NCBI GenBank assembly: GCA_022410635.1
Contig: JAJVDF010000046.1
Location: forward strand, 1,218,701 to 1,282,700
DNA from: Tretioscincus oriximinensis
Taxonomy: Eukaryota > Chordata > Lepidosauria > Squamata > Gymnophthalmidae
DNA length: 64,000 nt
Direction of reading: 5' to 3'
Part shown: positions 1-10,810 of the stretch, one piece after another
Layout: every line of letters begins with the position of its first letter
Position numbering within the stretch: position 1 is the first letter of the stretch
Position numbers and translations under genes: made by a program
The notes under the pieces: generated by a model
What the model saw: the letters and a program-made list of their open reading frames with translations, nothing else
The model's database searches: none
Told to the model about the DNA's origin: nothing

Positions 1-1473
1 AGAATGAACTTAGTCTGTTTAGTTGTTTTCTGGTCTAAAGCCATGGCAATTTAGTCCTAGAAGCCTGCTGAAGGGGCTCTTGTTTTACAAGACCTTGATT
101 ACTTCTTCTTTCCATCACTTTGAGAATAAAGATTTATGGAGTAGTTTTCTGTCTGTATCAGGCTCCTTGGTGGCTATTAAGGCCGATGTGGGTGAATATC
201 TAGCTACAGAAAGAACTAACTGTATACTTGACATTCAGAATAACCAGATATACCCAGAATTGGTTATTATTATTTTTTGTACAGAGAAGGGATACGTTCT
301 CTTATTAGTAATGGCCACAACTGAGGTATTTGCGTATAGATTAAGCATTGTCACTGCATCATTTGAATGATGGCTTTTGACAATGGAATAGCAGACACGC
401 TGGAAATGGTTTGAAACACAAGTTTTCCACTAAAAGGAGTCTGACTTCCAAATTCAAACACATGCTCTGGGCAATATGTTAAAAGAAAATATCTGCTGAA
501 ATTCAGCATCATTTTTTTCCATTGTGACTGTGGCAAGCATGCTAATAGGAAGCCTCCAAGCAGCAGTAGAAATGGGCTTTCAACCACTCATCTGAAAGCA
601 GGATGCAAAACCCAAACCTCTCTGATATGGCAGCCAGTTCACTCAGAGCTCCCCATTTTTCACTGCTGCTACGACAGAAGAAAGAGACAAAGCCCAGTCA
701 TCCAGCTGATTGTGGAAGCAACAGCAAACCTTGTCTATACATTCTTTAGCTTTGACACTATCGGTATGTGAGTACCTGTGGCGTATTTGACTTGGTAACA
801 TGTTTTGTTTTGTTTTAAATACTATTGTAGATGTACTGAAATGTACTATATGGATTTTGCCACAATAAGTCCTTTCTTTTCTCCTTATTTCTTAAGGTCT
901 TTTACTTCTGGTGGCATGCCTTCAGAACAGATTTTATTTCTTTTTGGTGTGTTTCCTTGCTTGTATTCAAACAGTATATATTTGACTCTGGTTTGTCTTG
1001 GAGCAAATATAACGCATCATTCAGCATGCACACCATCCCTTTGCCTATAGTGAGGAGGGACTCCTCAAAGCCAGACTGGTGCACAGGCTCTGTAAGTCTG
1101 CTCTTCTCCCAGAACTCTTCTTGCTGCTCTGGAATCCACGTCAATTGTTGTTAAGCAATGCCAGTTGACATGTAAAAAGTAGGGATGGGGAATTGTTGGG
1201 GACGGATGGAACGAAGAGCAGATGCTCCACTCCTACCAGTGCACAAATGCCCATGGTGTACATCATGATCAAAATGGATTTTTAAAAATAATAATAATTA
1301 ATGGCAGAGGTTCTGCCTACAGTATATCTTTGAATCTGTTTCCCCAATCATCAGTTGTAGGTTCAGTCACATGTTTAGACTTCTACAGAATTTCGTCTAA
1401 GTCCAGCATAAATAATTTAGAAACCTACTTGCTGATGTTACCATGTGAAAACTCTGAGACTTATTTGTAATAG
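1..1473. other. Upstream PRKG1 intron, unique AT-rich sequence
   Basis: No exon, recognisable repeat or RNA gene is visible. The small open frames here have no family resemblance and no splice context. The segment belongs to the intron that ends at 8543. Confidence 0.5.
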
Positions 1474-1754
1474 TAGAAGAAGAACTGGATTTTTATACCT
1501 TGCTTTTTTCATCCGAAGGAACTCAAAGCAACTTACAAGCTATTTTTCACCCAAAGGCTTACGTTCTATCTTCCTCATCATATTGTGATGGTACCTATCA
1601 ATCCACTTGCAAATGCTTACTTTTGAACAACTAGGTTGGCTGAACTAAGACCAGTAGAGGGCGCTCACCCCTCTCCATAGCAAACACATGAGCCTTGAAT
1701 GCTGATCTCTCTGTTGGAAGGCTGCTGTTCTTAACCTCTGCAGCACCATGCCTC
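1474..1754 (-). repeat. tRNA-derived SINE, type II head, minus strand
   Basis: Read on the minus strand, the copy starts near 1754 with a tRNA-like head (tggtgctgcagaggttaag, A-box-like). A B-box-like stretch follows, then the shared SINE body with the gtaagccttyrggcaaaaa motif and the tataa-aa-ccagttcttc motif. It ends in an agaagaag tail at 1475. It is clearly homologous to the copies at 10811, 38603 and 44040. Substitutions and small indels show that it is old. The family name is not known to me. Confidence 0.75.
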
Positions 1755-2306
1755 TATAGTAAATAATAATAGTTTATGATCCTGAAAGGTTTTAGCAGGT
1801 TTCTAATTGTTCTTTACGTCCAAGATATGTTACATAAAAGTATTAGGTTTGTTTGAATAATTCAAAATCTAATTTTTGAGCAAAACGAATGATCCCCAGT
1901 AGNCAAACATCATAAAATAAAATAGTAGGCCTTTTTGGATGCTTTATTGAAATGACACATTGTAGGTGTCCTAGAGATATACACATTTTCATTAAAATTA
2001 GATTGGCCATTTCCACTGAGGAAGAATATTGGCTTTGAAAGCCCACTGAGAAAGAAAAAGAAGAGATTGTGCATAAAAATTGCCCAGTACATCATTGGTA
2101 GTGAAAATTATGTTCCCTGTTTTGCTCATTGCTACGTGCAATCAATGTGCCCCATCAAAGTTAATGAAGGATACAAATATGCAATATTTTACATGCTGAC
2201 ATTTTTTAAAACAACCTTAAGCTTTTGTGGTTAAGAATGACTCCGTGTAGTAGATCCAAAGCTTCCTGCTACAGGCAAGGAAAGGGATTCTTAGTTTGAT
2301 TGGCAC
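1755..2306. other. Intron, nothing recognised
   Basis: AT-rich unique sequence with one ambiguous base near 1903. No repeat ends or coding signal are seen. The last 8 bases (attggcac, 2299-2306) are the left target duplication of the next element. Confidence 0.4.
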
Positions 2307-2496
2307 CAGGGGCGGATTTAGACTGTATTTTGCCCATGCGCTGTAATTTACTTACTTATTTACTAATTTATTTACTTTATTTTTTAATTCCCCTCTTCCC
2401 TCAGCTACTTTGGGTTTTATGATAATAAAAGCAATAAAAATATTAATATCTTCTTAGTAACAACCGGTATCTATATTTTGCCTAAATACGACCCTT
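2307..2496. mobile_element. Non-autonomous hAT element (190 bp) with 8-bp target duplication
   Basis: The element begins caggggcgga and ends tacgaccctt. The reverse complement of the end matches the start at about 7 of 10 positions, so these are decayed terminal inverted repeats. Perfect 8-bp direct repeats attggcac lie at 2299-2306 and 2497-2504, as expected for hAT transposition. The interior is AT-rich and includes a taataaaag-aataaaaatattaatat stretch. A second copy of the same interior lies at about 7010-7830, where a different hAT element has split it. No transposase is encoded. Confidence 0.75.
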
Positions 2497-2789
2497 ATTG
2501 GCACACAGGAAAGGAAAACAAAAAAATGGCAAACCAGAGATTTAGCTTCATAGTTTGTTGCTATGTCTTAAAAAACTGGACACAAAAAAGGAGTTTTCTG
2601 TGATAAGGAACGTATCAGAATGCTAGGCCTTATTAACCTTTTGAGATCGAAGAGCTCTAGTTCAAATATAATTCTGTGTTAATTATGATGGTTCCATGTG
2701 CATTAATGGAGTAAATGTTAAGTATCTACTATACTGCCTTTTCTAGTATTCTTCCTGTGGCTTTGATTACGACTGTGGTTGGAATCAGA

Positions 2790-3005
2790 TTGAAAAGAAT
2801 GCAGAAAACATTGAAATGCTATTATGTAAGCCAATGGTTCATTCTCACCTGAAATACAGTGTGCCACACTGTTGACCTCATCTCAGAATAGATATTGCAT
2901 GACTAAATGTAGTTCAGGAAAGGGCAGCCAGAAGATTAAGAAGATGCTGTCTGAAAAGACTGAAGTGTCTCTTTCAGAAAGCAGATGAGGGAGAGAAGAA
3001 AAATG
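2790..3005 (+). repeat. CR1-group LINE fragment (reverse transcriptase C-terminal part)
   Basis: One frame gives LLCKPMVHSHLKYSV followed by a stop. This matches the conserved LY-K-P-L-V-R-P-H-L-E-Y-C-V block after the catalytic part of CR1-type reverse transcriptases. The nucleotide sequence continues in register through the next block (ggcagccagaagattaag). In-frame stops make it a dead remnant. Its ends are approximate. Confidence 0.6.
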
Positions 3006-4125
3006 AGCCCATTCAAAGAAAAAAGCAGATCAGCCTATGTTTTTTTTAGAAGAGGGTATTTTGAAGAATAGAAAGGAAAATGATGACACACACATAGACA
3101 CATGCACAGAGAAAGCCTTGGAATGGATTATGAAGTCAACAGTAGATGTAAGCAAATGGATTAGGAATTAGATTAGTTATTATTTTAATGTGTTTTGATC
3201 TTGGTCAGTTATTTTGTGAACATGGCACAATTAGCCTAAAAGATAAGTGATTACTATGTAAGGTTATGCAGACACAGCCCATTTTCTATTACAATGTCAC
3301 TAATGCCCTTTCAGTGTAGGCATCTGGACTTGCCCATAAAGTGAACCAGGCCTGTCTACACACTAGTGTGGCCCAGCATAGGCTGTTTTCAGAATGCGTT
3401 GTCCACCTTTGACTAAGCATCATTGTAACCTATTCCACCTGTGGAAATATTAAAAGTAGCCTTGAGTGGACTACTGCTGCTATAGATCATGGGGCGTTTG
3501 TAGGTAACATGCCTCCACAGTTTTATATACTAGCCCCAGCCTTTTTTCAGCAATTACCTGGAAGTAATGTTTGAAATGTACTGCTACCAGACATGTGGCT
3601 GAAAAGACCCTGGTTCTAAATTTTGAAGGCTGAGGACTTTCAAACCTAGACCAGGATATGCTGCCTGAAATGGGAACAGTCCCAACTAGAACAGGCTGCT
3701 CAAAATGAGAACAGCTGTATTACAACCCAACAACAAATCATTGTCCTTGTAATAAGATTTTGTGGAAATGGCCTAAGATAATGATGATGATGATTTGTAA
3801 AGTGCCATCAACATACATGGCACTGTATTCACAAGATACACATAAAAAGTATTCACATAAAAATACAATCAAGCTAAAACATCAAAGCTAATAAGTATCA
3901 ATTAAAACAGTTAATCAGTGGCCCTGAGAACAAGACTGTCTTAGATGAGATTTGAAAATGATAAGCAAAGAGGTGAGTAGTGAAAACCTGTTTGCTGACA
4001 AATTTATTTTATTCGTTTATTTACTATTTATGCATTTGCCTGTTATCACTGGTTTTAAATCTCTATTTCATAATTATACTTTTTTTAAAATACGCGGTGT
4101 ATTTTTGAGTGTATGTGCTTTAAAA
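3006..4125. other. Intron; possible LINE 3' remnant at 3780-3960
   Basis: Mostly unique sequence. From 3780 to 3960 there is a gatgatgat run followed by text (aaagtgccatcaacatacat) that looks like the minus-strand 3' end of a Jockey/L2-type LINE. I cannot assign it firmly. The last 8 bases (ctttaaaa) are the target duplication of the following hAT element. Confidence 0.35.
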
Positions 4126-4441
4126 TAGGCTGACCAGATCACCCCTTTTGGGGTTTTTTTGGGTGTCTACCCCCATTTTTTTTACTGCACCATCACTTAC
4201 AACCAGGGCTAGCTCCTGAAGGTATCTTCACCTCAGTAGAAAAATAAAAAAANTCATATTTATCACAGGCCATGAAAAATCTTCATGCACTTCAAAAAAT
4301 TCTCATGTGCTTCGCGGATTTCTTGAGCACGGATTTCGAAGGGCTATGCATGTTGTTTGATGATTTGCATATTCATGAATATGCAAATTAGCATGAGTAG
4401 TAATTGCCCCAGTTTGGGCCTCAGAAAATCTGGTCAGGCTA
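4126..4441. mobile_element. Non-autonomous hAT element, TAGGCTGACCAGAT family, one internal unit
   Basis: Terminal inverted repeats are taggctgaccagat at the left end and atctggtcaggcta at the right end. Perfect 8-bp target duplications ctttaaaa flank it at 4118-4125 and 4442-4449. The element is 316 bp and non-coding. The interior holds a single copy of a roughly 120-135 bp unit starting actgcacca-cact. The relatives at 15882 and 54352 hold two copies of that unit. Confidence 0.85.
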
Positions 4442-4922
4442 CTTTAAAAATATCTGTAGTTTCTGTTTTAAGCCTTCAGATAAATCACTTGGAAAATAGA
4501 AAGAGAATAAATAGTAGATTCTGTCTGCAATGGCAATAAATGTGGGATAGAAGCAGGTGGGAAGATACACAGCTGTTCTCCCCAATCTTGTGCCCAATCA
4601 GTCATCATGAAATAATGATACTGATAAAAATTTTGCATCAGCAAAAATGCTTGAAGAGTTCAGTCCTATATTGCAGTGAATGATTTTCATCAGCTGATCT
4701 CTCCAAAGCCCTATGAGTTTAGCGTGAAACAAAGTTTATGGATGCTGCAGCCAAAAATATTTGTCAGAATGTTTGGAGAAAATTAGCAAATTATTTCTCT
4801 TTTTACTTTTAATAGAAGAAAAAATTAAGGTAAAATAAATGTAAATATTTTACTGCCGCAATAAATTGCTGAAGAAGGTTGTAACTTCTATACTGTACCA
4901 CAATCCAGTGAATTTAAGTTTA
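4442..4922. other. Intron, nothing recognised
   Basis: AT-rich unique sequence between a hAT element and a SINE. No coding or repeat signature is seen. Confidence 0.4.
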
Positions 4923-5256
4923 GCACGGATAGCTCAGTCGCTTAGGAATTCGTCTCTCGTCTGGGAGATCGGGTTTCGAAGCCCTACGTGGGACGTGGGG
5001 AGGGGTTAGCACCTTCCACTAGCCTGTAGCTCTAGCCAACCCAGCTATTCGAAAGCAAGAATTGCAAGAAATTGCAACTGACTGCAAGTAGATACATGGG
5101 AACCACCGTAGCCTGGTGGGGAAGATAAAATGGAAGCTTTCGGGCAAAATATATCTTTGTAAGCCACTTTGTGTCCCTTTGAAAGGTGAGAAAAGCAGGG
5201 TATAAGAACCAAGTTCTTCTTCTTCCTCTTCTTCCACTTCTTCCTCTTCTTCTTCT
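4923..5256 (+). repeat. tRNA-derived SINE, type I head
   Basis: The head is tRNA-like. An A-box-like tagctcagtcg is at 4930-4940 and a B-box-like ggtttcgaagcc is near 4972-4983, which is a pol III type 2 internal promoter. The body contains the ctagctattcgaaagca-type block, the caactgactgcaagtag block and the aagcttycgggcaaaa block. It ends in a ttcttcttcctcttc pyrimidine tail. Four more type I copies are in the window (16909, 17562, 22893, 36162). The B box is intact enough to be recognised, but the copy is not an RNA gene. Confidence 0.85.
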
Positions 5257-7009
5257 AAAATGATATATCTTTTTAAATAAAAAGGTTTACTCTTCTTAAT
5301 GTTTTAATATACGCTGGGCTGTAGGAAGTTGGGTTGAAATCCACCATGTAAACTTATTTGGAATATCTAGTTGCTAAATCACCCTCAGAGCTACTTGAAA
5401 ATTAATGCTGATTATTTATCTGAATAGATTTTTCTACATTTGCTGGTTTCACATTAATTTTGGATAAAGTCCAAGTAAAAACTTAAGTGAATTGCTTTAA
5501 TGAAATATTTGTTTGGCTAATGTGCAAAACTAATAATCCCTAGGCACAAGAGGTGAAATTTATACTGTAAAAATGTTTTCATGCAAAAATACTCAAAATT
5601 AGTGGCATAGATACAGATTTGTTACATAGATATATATGCCATCTGAAGTCCCAGAATGGTTTACACAACTAAAAGGTGTCTTTCAAACTAGATATCTAGG
5701 TAAGGTACCACCCATGTGTTGCCTATGTACCTGCTGCATCATGTTGAAATCATGATGTTTTAAGAAGATAACAAATCAGTTGGAGCTGTACTTTTCTTCT
5801 TTTTCTCCTGCCATCAATCATGACTAACAGATGAACTGAGTCTGCTGCCAATGTTACTACTATTGTTCCAGAGAAAATGAAGTCACCTCCTTTTCCTGTG
5901 TCCAGCCTCTGCAGGAAGCTACGATGGCTACATGCTACTAAGAATTGAGGGGGAAGTGACTTAAGAGAAATTGATTTATTTAGCAAACATAATGGAGACA
6001 TACAAACTTCTGGAAACCATTTTTATCAGGGTATGGGGTGGGGAATGAATGGCTCTATTTACAAGTAGCTAAAATAAGGCTCCAAAGCACATTTGAATCA
6101 GTATCTATGAACCTTGAGTTATCATCCCATCTCTAGTTCACCTTTTCTAGCCTAGACTCTTTCTGGACTTATGTCTTACAAATGACATATTAATGGATTT
6201 GGAATACATCAACCCACTAATCTGGATGAGTTAAAGCAATGGGGGCAGTACTAGGGGGCATATTTTACCAGTGCATCCTAGTGCACTGCTAGATCCCACT
6301 CTGTGGAGTCCCAGAGATCAAATCATTCAGTGTAAACTGTTGGATAGTGCCATCTTCATGGACAGAACTGATTCAGAAGCTGCCAATGGACTGATGTGGT
6401 TTTGAAAGGGCCTAAGAACAGATTTCTAAAACATATTTCATTCATCAGAATGAAGTAAATAGAACACTACTTCAGCAGCCTGCTCCCTATCCTCTATTCA
6501 TAATGTCTGTTAAACAGAGTCTTGTTTAATCTATTCTATGTATTATTGTATATGTATTTTTACTGAATACTAGTAGAGGATGGCCATTCTGAAGTCTGTC
6601 AGTGGAATGGCCTTCTAGTTCCTCCCCCACCCCCATTGCCTTGCCTCACCTCTACGTCAGTCAGCCAGCCCGCCACTGTTCTTACCACCATAACTTTTCT
6701 GCCTATTGGTGAGGGTGGGTGTTGGGGATGGCCAGGTTAGAGCAGCCCTGGTGGCAATCCAAGCATTCAGCTGGTGCAAAGCCGAATGCCATATCAGCGA
6801 GATGGATGGGGTAGGCGCATCATGACAATCAGTTTGCCTTCCAATTTATGGATAGCAATTGTACCCATTGGCATCCCGTTGAACGGTAATTGTAACATTT
6901 TGTGGGATACTAAATAGTTAGGAGGATTATGTTTGTACCACTCTATGATATAAGGGTTTTAGAAATAAATGTTACTACTACCACTTCTACCACCAACACC
7001 AACACCCTT
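5257..7009. other. Intron, nothing firmly recognised; locally GC-richer at 6590-6900
   Basis: Mostly unique AT-rich DNA. A stretch at 6590-6900 is richer in G and C than its surroundings but shows no terminal repeats, no coding frame and no similarity to other parts of the window. A short act-repeat-like stretch lies at about 6970-7010. Confidence 0.35.
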
Positions 7010-7096
7010 TGGCTGTATTTAGCCCATGAGCTATAATTTACTTACGTTCTTATTAACTCATTAACTTATTTATTTACTTTATTTATTTATTTTACT

Positions 7097-7720
7097 CAGT
7101 GCTTTTTTTCTAAAAAAAAAAAGGTGACGGTACTAACGCCGGCGAGAGGGGGGCGGTGTTAGCGGCGGCGGTAGCGGGGGGCAGTAGCAGGGGCGGTAGT
7201 GGGAGGCGATAGCAGGGGGAGGCGGGGGCGGGGGTGGTGGTGTTAGCTGCGACCGCTGCCGCCACCACCGCCGCACTACTGGCACCTTCACGTCCAGTGC
7301 CCAAGGAAGGCGACGGAAGGTCATGCTGCTGGCTGTGTGGCTGCTTCAGCTTCGCGAGTGCCCCGGTACAGCAGCAGCAGCACTGCCCCTTCCTCTCCTG
7401 GAAAGGGCGGGGCGTGTTGGGCCCGTTGCTTGCTCCGGGTTGGTTGGCGGCCGAGGCGGTGGGGGGGGAGATTCTCTCTGGAGCCGGGCCGACGACGACG
7501 GGAAGAAGCATCGTCATCGGACAGACACAGGCGGGGGGGCGGTGTTAGCGGCGGCCGCCACCACCGCCGCAGTACCGGCACCTTTTATTTAGGCGGGGGC
7601 GAGGGGCGGTGTTAGCGGCGGCCGCCGCCGCTGACACCCCCGCTGCTAACGCGCCCCCCCTGCCTAAATAAAAGGTGCCGGTACTGCGTTCTGGCACGTT
7701 CTGGCACAAAAAAAGCCCTG
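7097..7720. mobile_element. CpG-rich non-autonomous hAT element (624 bp)
   Basis: Ends are cagtgctttttttct at the left and aaaaaaagccctg at the right, which are inverted repeats of the CAG-GCTTTTTTT type. Perfect 8-bp target duplications attttact lie at 7089-7096 and 7721-7728. The interior is strikingly GC- and CpG-rich inside an AT-rich intron. It carries three identical copies of ggcggtgttagcggcgg at 7152-7168, 7538-7554 and 7605-7621. A 27-bp perfect inverted repeat lies at 7568-7594 and 7662-7688. Open frames on both strands here are low-complexity Pro/Arg/Ala products of GC content and do not resemble a transposase. Confidence 0.85.
7568..7688. repeat. Inverted repeat inside the CpG-rich hAT element
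   Basis: The arms 7568-7594 and 7662-7688 are perfect reverse complements (27 bp, containing agtaccggcacctttt). The 67-bp centre is itself an imperfect GC-rich inverted repeat (gttagcggcgg facing cgctgctaac). The right arm ends 32 bp from the element's end. The same ggtgccggtact-type motif also appears degraded near the left end (7132), so it probably derives from the subterminal repeat. Confidence 0.8.
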
Positions 7721-7824
7721 ATTTTACTCCTCCTCTTCCCTCAGGTGCTTCAGGTTTTATAATAATAAAAGTAATAAAAATATTAATATCATCCTACTGA
7801 TACAGGTTATTACATTTGGCCTTA

Positions 7825-7879
7825 ACTACTACTGCTACTAGTAGCTACTGCTACTACTACTACTACTACTACTACCACT
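7825..7879. repeat. (CTA)n trinucleotide microsatellite
   Basis: Interrupted tandem ctactactgctactag units. It lies at the right edge of the split hAT copy. Confidence 0.85.
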
Positions 7880-8543
7880 AGATCTGATCTGTTGGTAGAC
7901 CCAATTAAATGAGTCTACTGGTAGTCTGAAGTGGGGCTTCTCTTAATCAAGTTCTGTGTAATACAGAGCTATATATTGAGAAGCAAAGGCTCCTAATTTA
8001 CATTAAAATGCAAATATAAAAGCCTAGAAGTGGTCCACATAAGTCCTTATTTTTGATTAAGAGTCCATGCAAAGAAGGCCATAGACTTTCATGAAAGGGC
8101 AATATGAAATATTAATGATCCCACCTACAAGCTGCCTAGGCTGACCAGACAACCCCTTATGGGGTGGGTTGAAAACACGTTTTTGGGATGCCTCCTGGTT
8201 TTTTCTGAGAGAAAAAAATTAAAAAACAAATTTCTTTTGAAAAAAAACTTTTTTTTCTGAAGCTTTTGTTTCTTATATATGAACATAGCAAGAGTTCAGT
8301 GCTAGATGTACTATTGAAGAGCTTGTTTCATTAACTGCCCTGTAAAGTAACTGCAATATTCTTTTTTGAGATGTTATATTCTTGGCCATTGGTAGATCCA
8401 AAGTTACAGAGCTTGAGGTTTTATAACACTTTTTGCATCCCTAAACCTTATTTATATAACAGTACAAAGCTGGAAGTTGTGTGATAAGTTCCAGTTACCT
8501 GCCTTCTTGTAATCTGTTTTATGTTTTGTTTTATTTTCTGCAG
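7880..8543. other. PRKG1: End of upstream PRKG1 intron with splice acceptor
   Basis: Unique sequence apart from the hAT fragment at 8137-8262. It ends in a T-rich tract and ttctgcag at 8536-8543, a good splice acceptor for the exon that follows. Confidence 0.6.
8137..8262. mobile_element. Fragment of a TAGGCTGACCAGA hAT element
   Basis: The left end taggctgaccaga at 8137 is followed by the same subterminal text as the palindromic copy at 48715 (ggttgaaaac, then tttttgggatgcctcc). No matching right end or target duplication is found, so this is one arm only. Confidence 0.6.
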
Positions 8544-8621
8544 ACTCACTATGAAAATGGCGAGTACATTATCAGACAAGGTGCTCGAGGAGATACTTTC
8601 TTCATAATCAGCAAGGGCAAG
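8544..8621 (+). CDS. PRKG1: PRKG1 internal exon, start of cGMP-binding domain B
   Basis: An internal coding exon of cGMP-dependent protein kinase I, the soluble Ser/Thr kinase that carries nitric oxide and natriuretic peptide signals in smooth muscle, platelets and neurons. It is 78 bp, phase 0 at both ends, and encodes 26 residues beginning [16 protein letters not shown]. This is the start of the second cyclic-nucleotide-binding domain, about residues 255-280 in isoform I-beta numbering. The PRKG2 paralogue differs in this stretch, so the assignment to PRKG1 is firm. The acceptor ttctgcag and the donor gtaagc at 8622 are canonical. No stop or frameshift is present. The exon joins in frame to 11607. 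Confidence 0.96.
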
Positions 8622-9079
8622 GTAAGCTCTTCTGGTGCCTTATCTAAAAGAAATGTCATAATAAATAGTTACATGTATTGTGAATTCAGCCTCAGCCAGA
8701 GTTTTTTGTCTCTTGAAGGGCTAAGGGGAAGACAGGATGTCACATTTAATTTCACATTGTGGTTAGTGTTTGGAAATGGATATTGGGTCTTCCAAATATG
8801 CTCTCCCATCTGCACTTGTTTTCTGCAAGGACAACATGGGCATAGAGCTGCTAAAATGCATTTGTATGCTACTTCAGCTAAACATACAATGACTCCTGCA
8901 AATGATTTTTTGATGTGAGCTCACTGGCAATAATCCAGGAGATCTGTGCCTTTAACTGAGATCACTGAATTTGTTCTAACACATCCGCTTCTGAAGTCAG
9001 TCTTCAGATTGAAACTAAAGATTGGTGCTTTCCTTAATTCATTAATTACAAGCATGAATGTAAATAGTTACGACACAAT

Positions 9080-9642
9080 TAGGGTTGCCATACAGCCCGG
9101 GAAAGCGGGACAATTCCAGTTTGGGGGACTAAAATATAGTTCCCTCCGGGTTTTAGGATAAAATCCCGGATTTTTACATTCCCCGATGCTGCATCAGGGA
9201 ATGTAAAAATGCAGGATTTTAAAGGAAAAGGAGCCGTCAGAGCTGACGGCTCCAACCCGTCAATGCTTTCCGGGGTCCTGGAAGGAACCTCGGAGCATAC
9301 CATAGCTGCTCCGATGCTGGAGGCGGGGTTTCGTGTCAGGCAAAGCGTGCCAACTTGCCCCCAGCGGAGCAAAAACGTCTGGGTTTGTGACAGGAGGACA
9401 GCTTTGTTCTCCTGTCACAAACCCAGGCGTTTTTGTTCTGCTGGAGGTGAGTTGGCGTGCTTTGCCTGATGCGAAGCCCCGCCTCTAGCATTTGAGCAGC
9501 TACGCACACACGGACGCTTGTGGTGAGACAGGCAAAAGAGAGGTTTTGCCTGTCTCACTACAAGCGTCCATATGTGCGCGCGTGCATGCACCCCCACCCC
9601 ACCCCTGTCCTGGTTTTGAGCTGCCAAAATATGGCAGCCCTA
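9080..9642. mobile_element. Non-autonomous hAT element composed of four successive hairpins (563 bp)
   Basis: Ends are tagggttgccata and tatggcagcccta, which are perfect 13-bp inverted repeats. Perfect 8-bp target duplications gacacaat lie at 9072-9079 and 9643-9650. The interior is almost all inverted repeat. Hairpin 1 is 9160-9220 (30-bp arms, about 3 mismatches). Hairpin 2 is 9230-9253 (11-bp perfect arms). Hairpin 3 is 9301-9396 against 9409-9504 (96-bp arms, about 15 mismatches, nearly all transitions, 12-nt loop). Hairpin 4 is 9503-9537 against 9544-9578 (35-bp arms, few mismatches). There is no transposase frame. The transitions fit CpG decay of once better-matched arms. Confidence 0.88.
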
Positions 9643-9654
9643 GACACAATAGAT

Positions 9655-10165
9655 CCCATTTATGTAAAGAAGGAACTAGCTGGGAAATCCAGTGGGTGTG
9701 AACTTGCATTCTAGGGCCAACTTTGCACTTAGACTAGGGAATACTTAAAATGATTCGTAGCAACATAGCATCTGCATTACTAATCCCTTCATTATTTCCT
9801 GATCTCACCAAAAAGCATTTTTAAACTTATCCTATACATACCTTGTATGGATTGATTTTAAATACCTTGCAGTTACTTTTACATTATGGAAACATTCCTG
9901 CAGGAAGTGCAAATGTTGTATTCTGGCTTTCCATGTTTTACATATCACATGGCATGTTTTCACCCAATCACAGTGGGGAAGGGGCAGTCAGAATACAGCC
10001 TTTAAACTTCCTGCTCCTGAGTGAGGAGCAGGAATGCTTCTTCTGGGGGAAGAGCAAAAGGCAAGAAACATTCCCCAGCCAATGGATGGGAATTGTCCCT
10101 AGAACCATTCTCAGAAGATAAATTCAACACACATACACACCTCGTTAACTACTGATTCTATGAAA
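9655..10165. repeat. Unnamed interspersed repeat R1, copy a
   Basis: Aligns by eye with 21830-22330 in the same orientation. Shared blocks are gtgcaaatg, aatcacagtggg, gaatgcttct and a gatgggaat-like block, in the same order and spacing. Overall similarity is moderate, roughly 60 percent. No ends, target duplications or coding frame were found, so the class is unknown. Confidence 0.5.
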
Positions 10166-10810
10166 ACTTCAACCATGTTCAATTCTTGTAGTCAAGCATC
10201 ATTGAAGATGTTCACATCAAGATAATTGAAAATACCTATAGGAATAGGCATCAGTCTATTGAATTTGCTACAAGAAGACATGATGACAATAACCAGTCTA
10301 GACAAATTCACAAAGGAATGGTGTCTTAATGGCTACTCGAATGTTTGTCTAGTTATTTTCTCCAGGTTGTAGAGACAGACAAGATACCTCTAAAGGACAC
10401 TTGTGAGGAATTGAAAGCATGGAAATTTTTGCTTTTGTCTTTTGCTTGACAAAAGACATCTGTGTGACTGCAGGTTGCAGGAATAGAGGCCTGCTGATCT
10501 TTTTGTAACCCTATCTGGATACCAGACTGCAATTTTCTGGCAGTATTTAAATAACTACAGTGAATTAGTGAGTTAAGTTTTGAACAGAGACCTTGTCCAA
10601 TTTAAAGCAAACCAACGATGAAAGGCCTTGGAATTGATTTATTTAAAGATTTTTATCACATCTTTCATCATCTTAATAAAATGATAAAATATATAAAACA
10701 TTAAAACACATTTTATAATATGACTCTCCAACCCATCTGATTTTCCTGATTGGAGAAGAAACCAAACATCAAAAGCCTAAATGAAGAGCTATATTTTAAT
10801 CAGCTGCCAA

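Larger units (their letters stand above)
7010..7830. mobile_element. Second copy of the 2307-type hAT element, split by another hAT insertion
   Basis: Sequence at 7010-7096 matches 2325-2390 (gcccatg-gctataatttacttac). Sequence at 7729-7790 matches 2388-2460 (cccctcttccctcag, then ggttttataataataaaag). The matches stop exactly at the insertion at 7097-7720 and resume after its duplicated target. The copy at 2307 is therefore an empty-site paralogue. The outer ends of this copy are blurred. Confidence 0.7.

Noticed and set aside
4930..4983. Possible tRNA gene
   Set aside because: A- and B-box-like motifs are present, but there is no cloverleaf stem pairing and the stretch is the head of a multi-copy SINE.
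7110..7615. Several overlapping 60-135-residue open frames on both strands
   Set aside because: They are products of GC-rich simple sequence inside the hAT element: Pro/Ala/Arg-rich, mutually overlapping and without family resemblance.
8481..8918. A 145-residue frame covering the first exon
   Set aside because: It runs through both the acceptor and the donor. The parts outside 8544-8621 have no relation to PRKG1.
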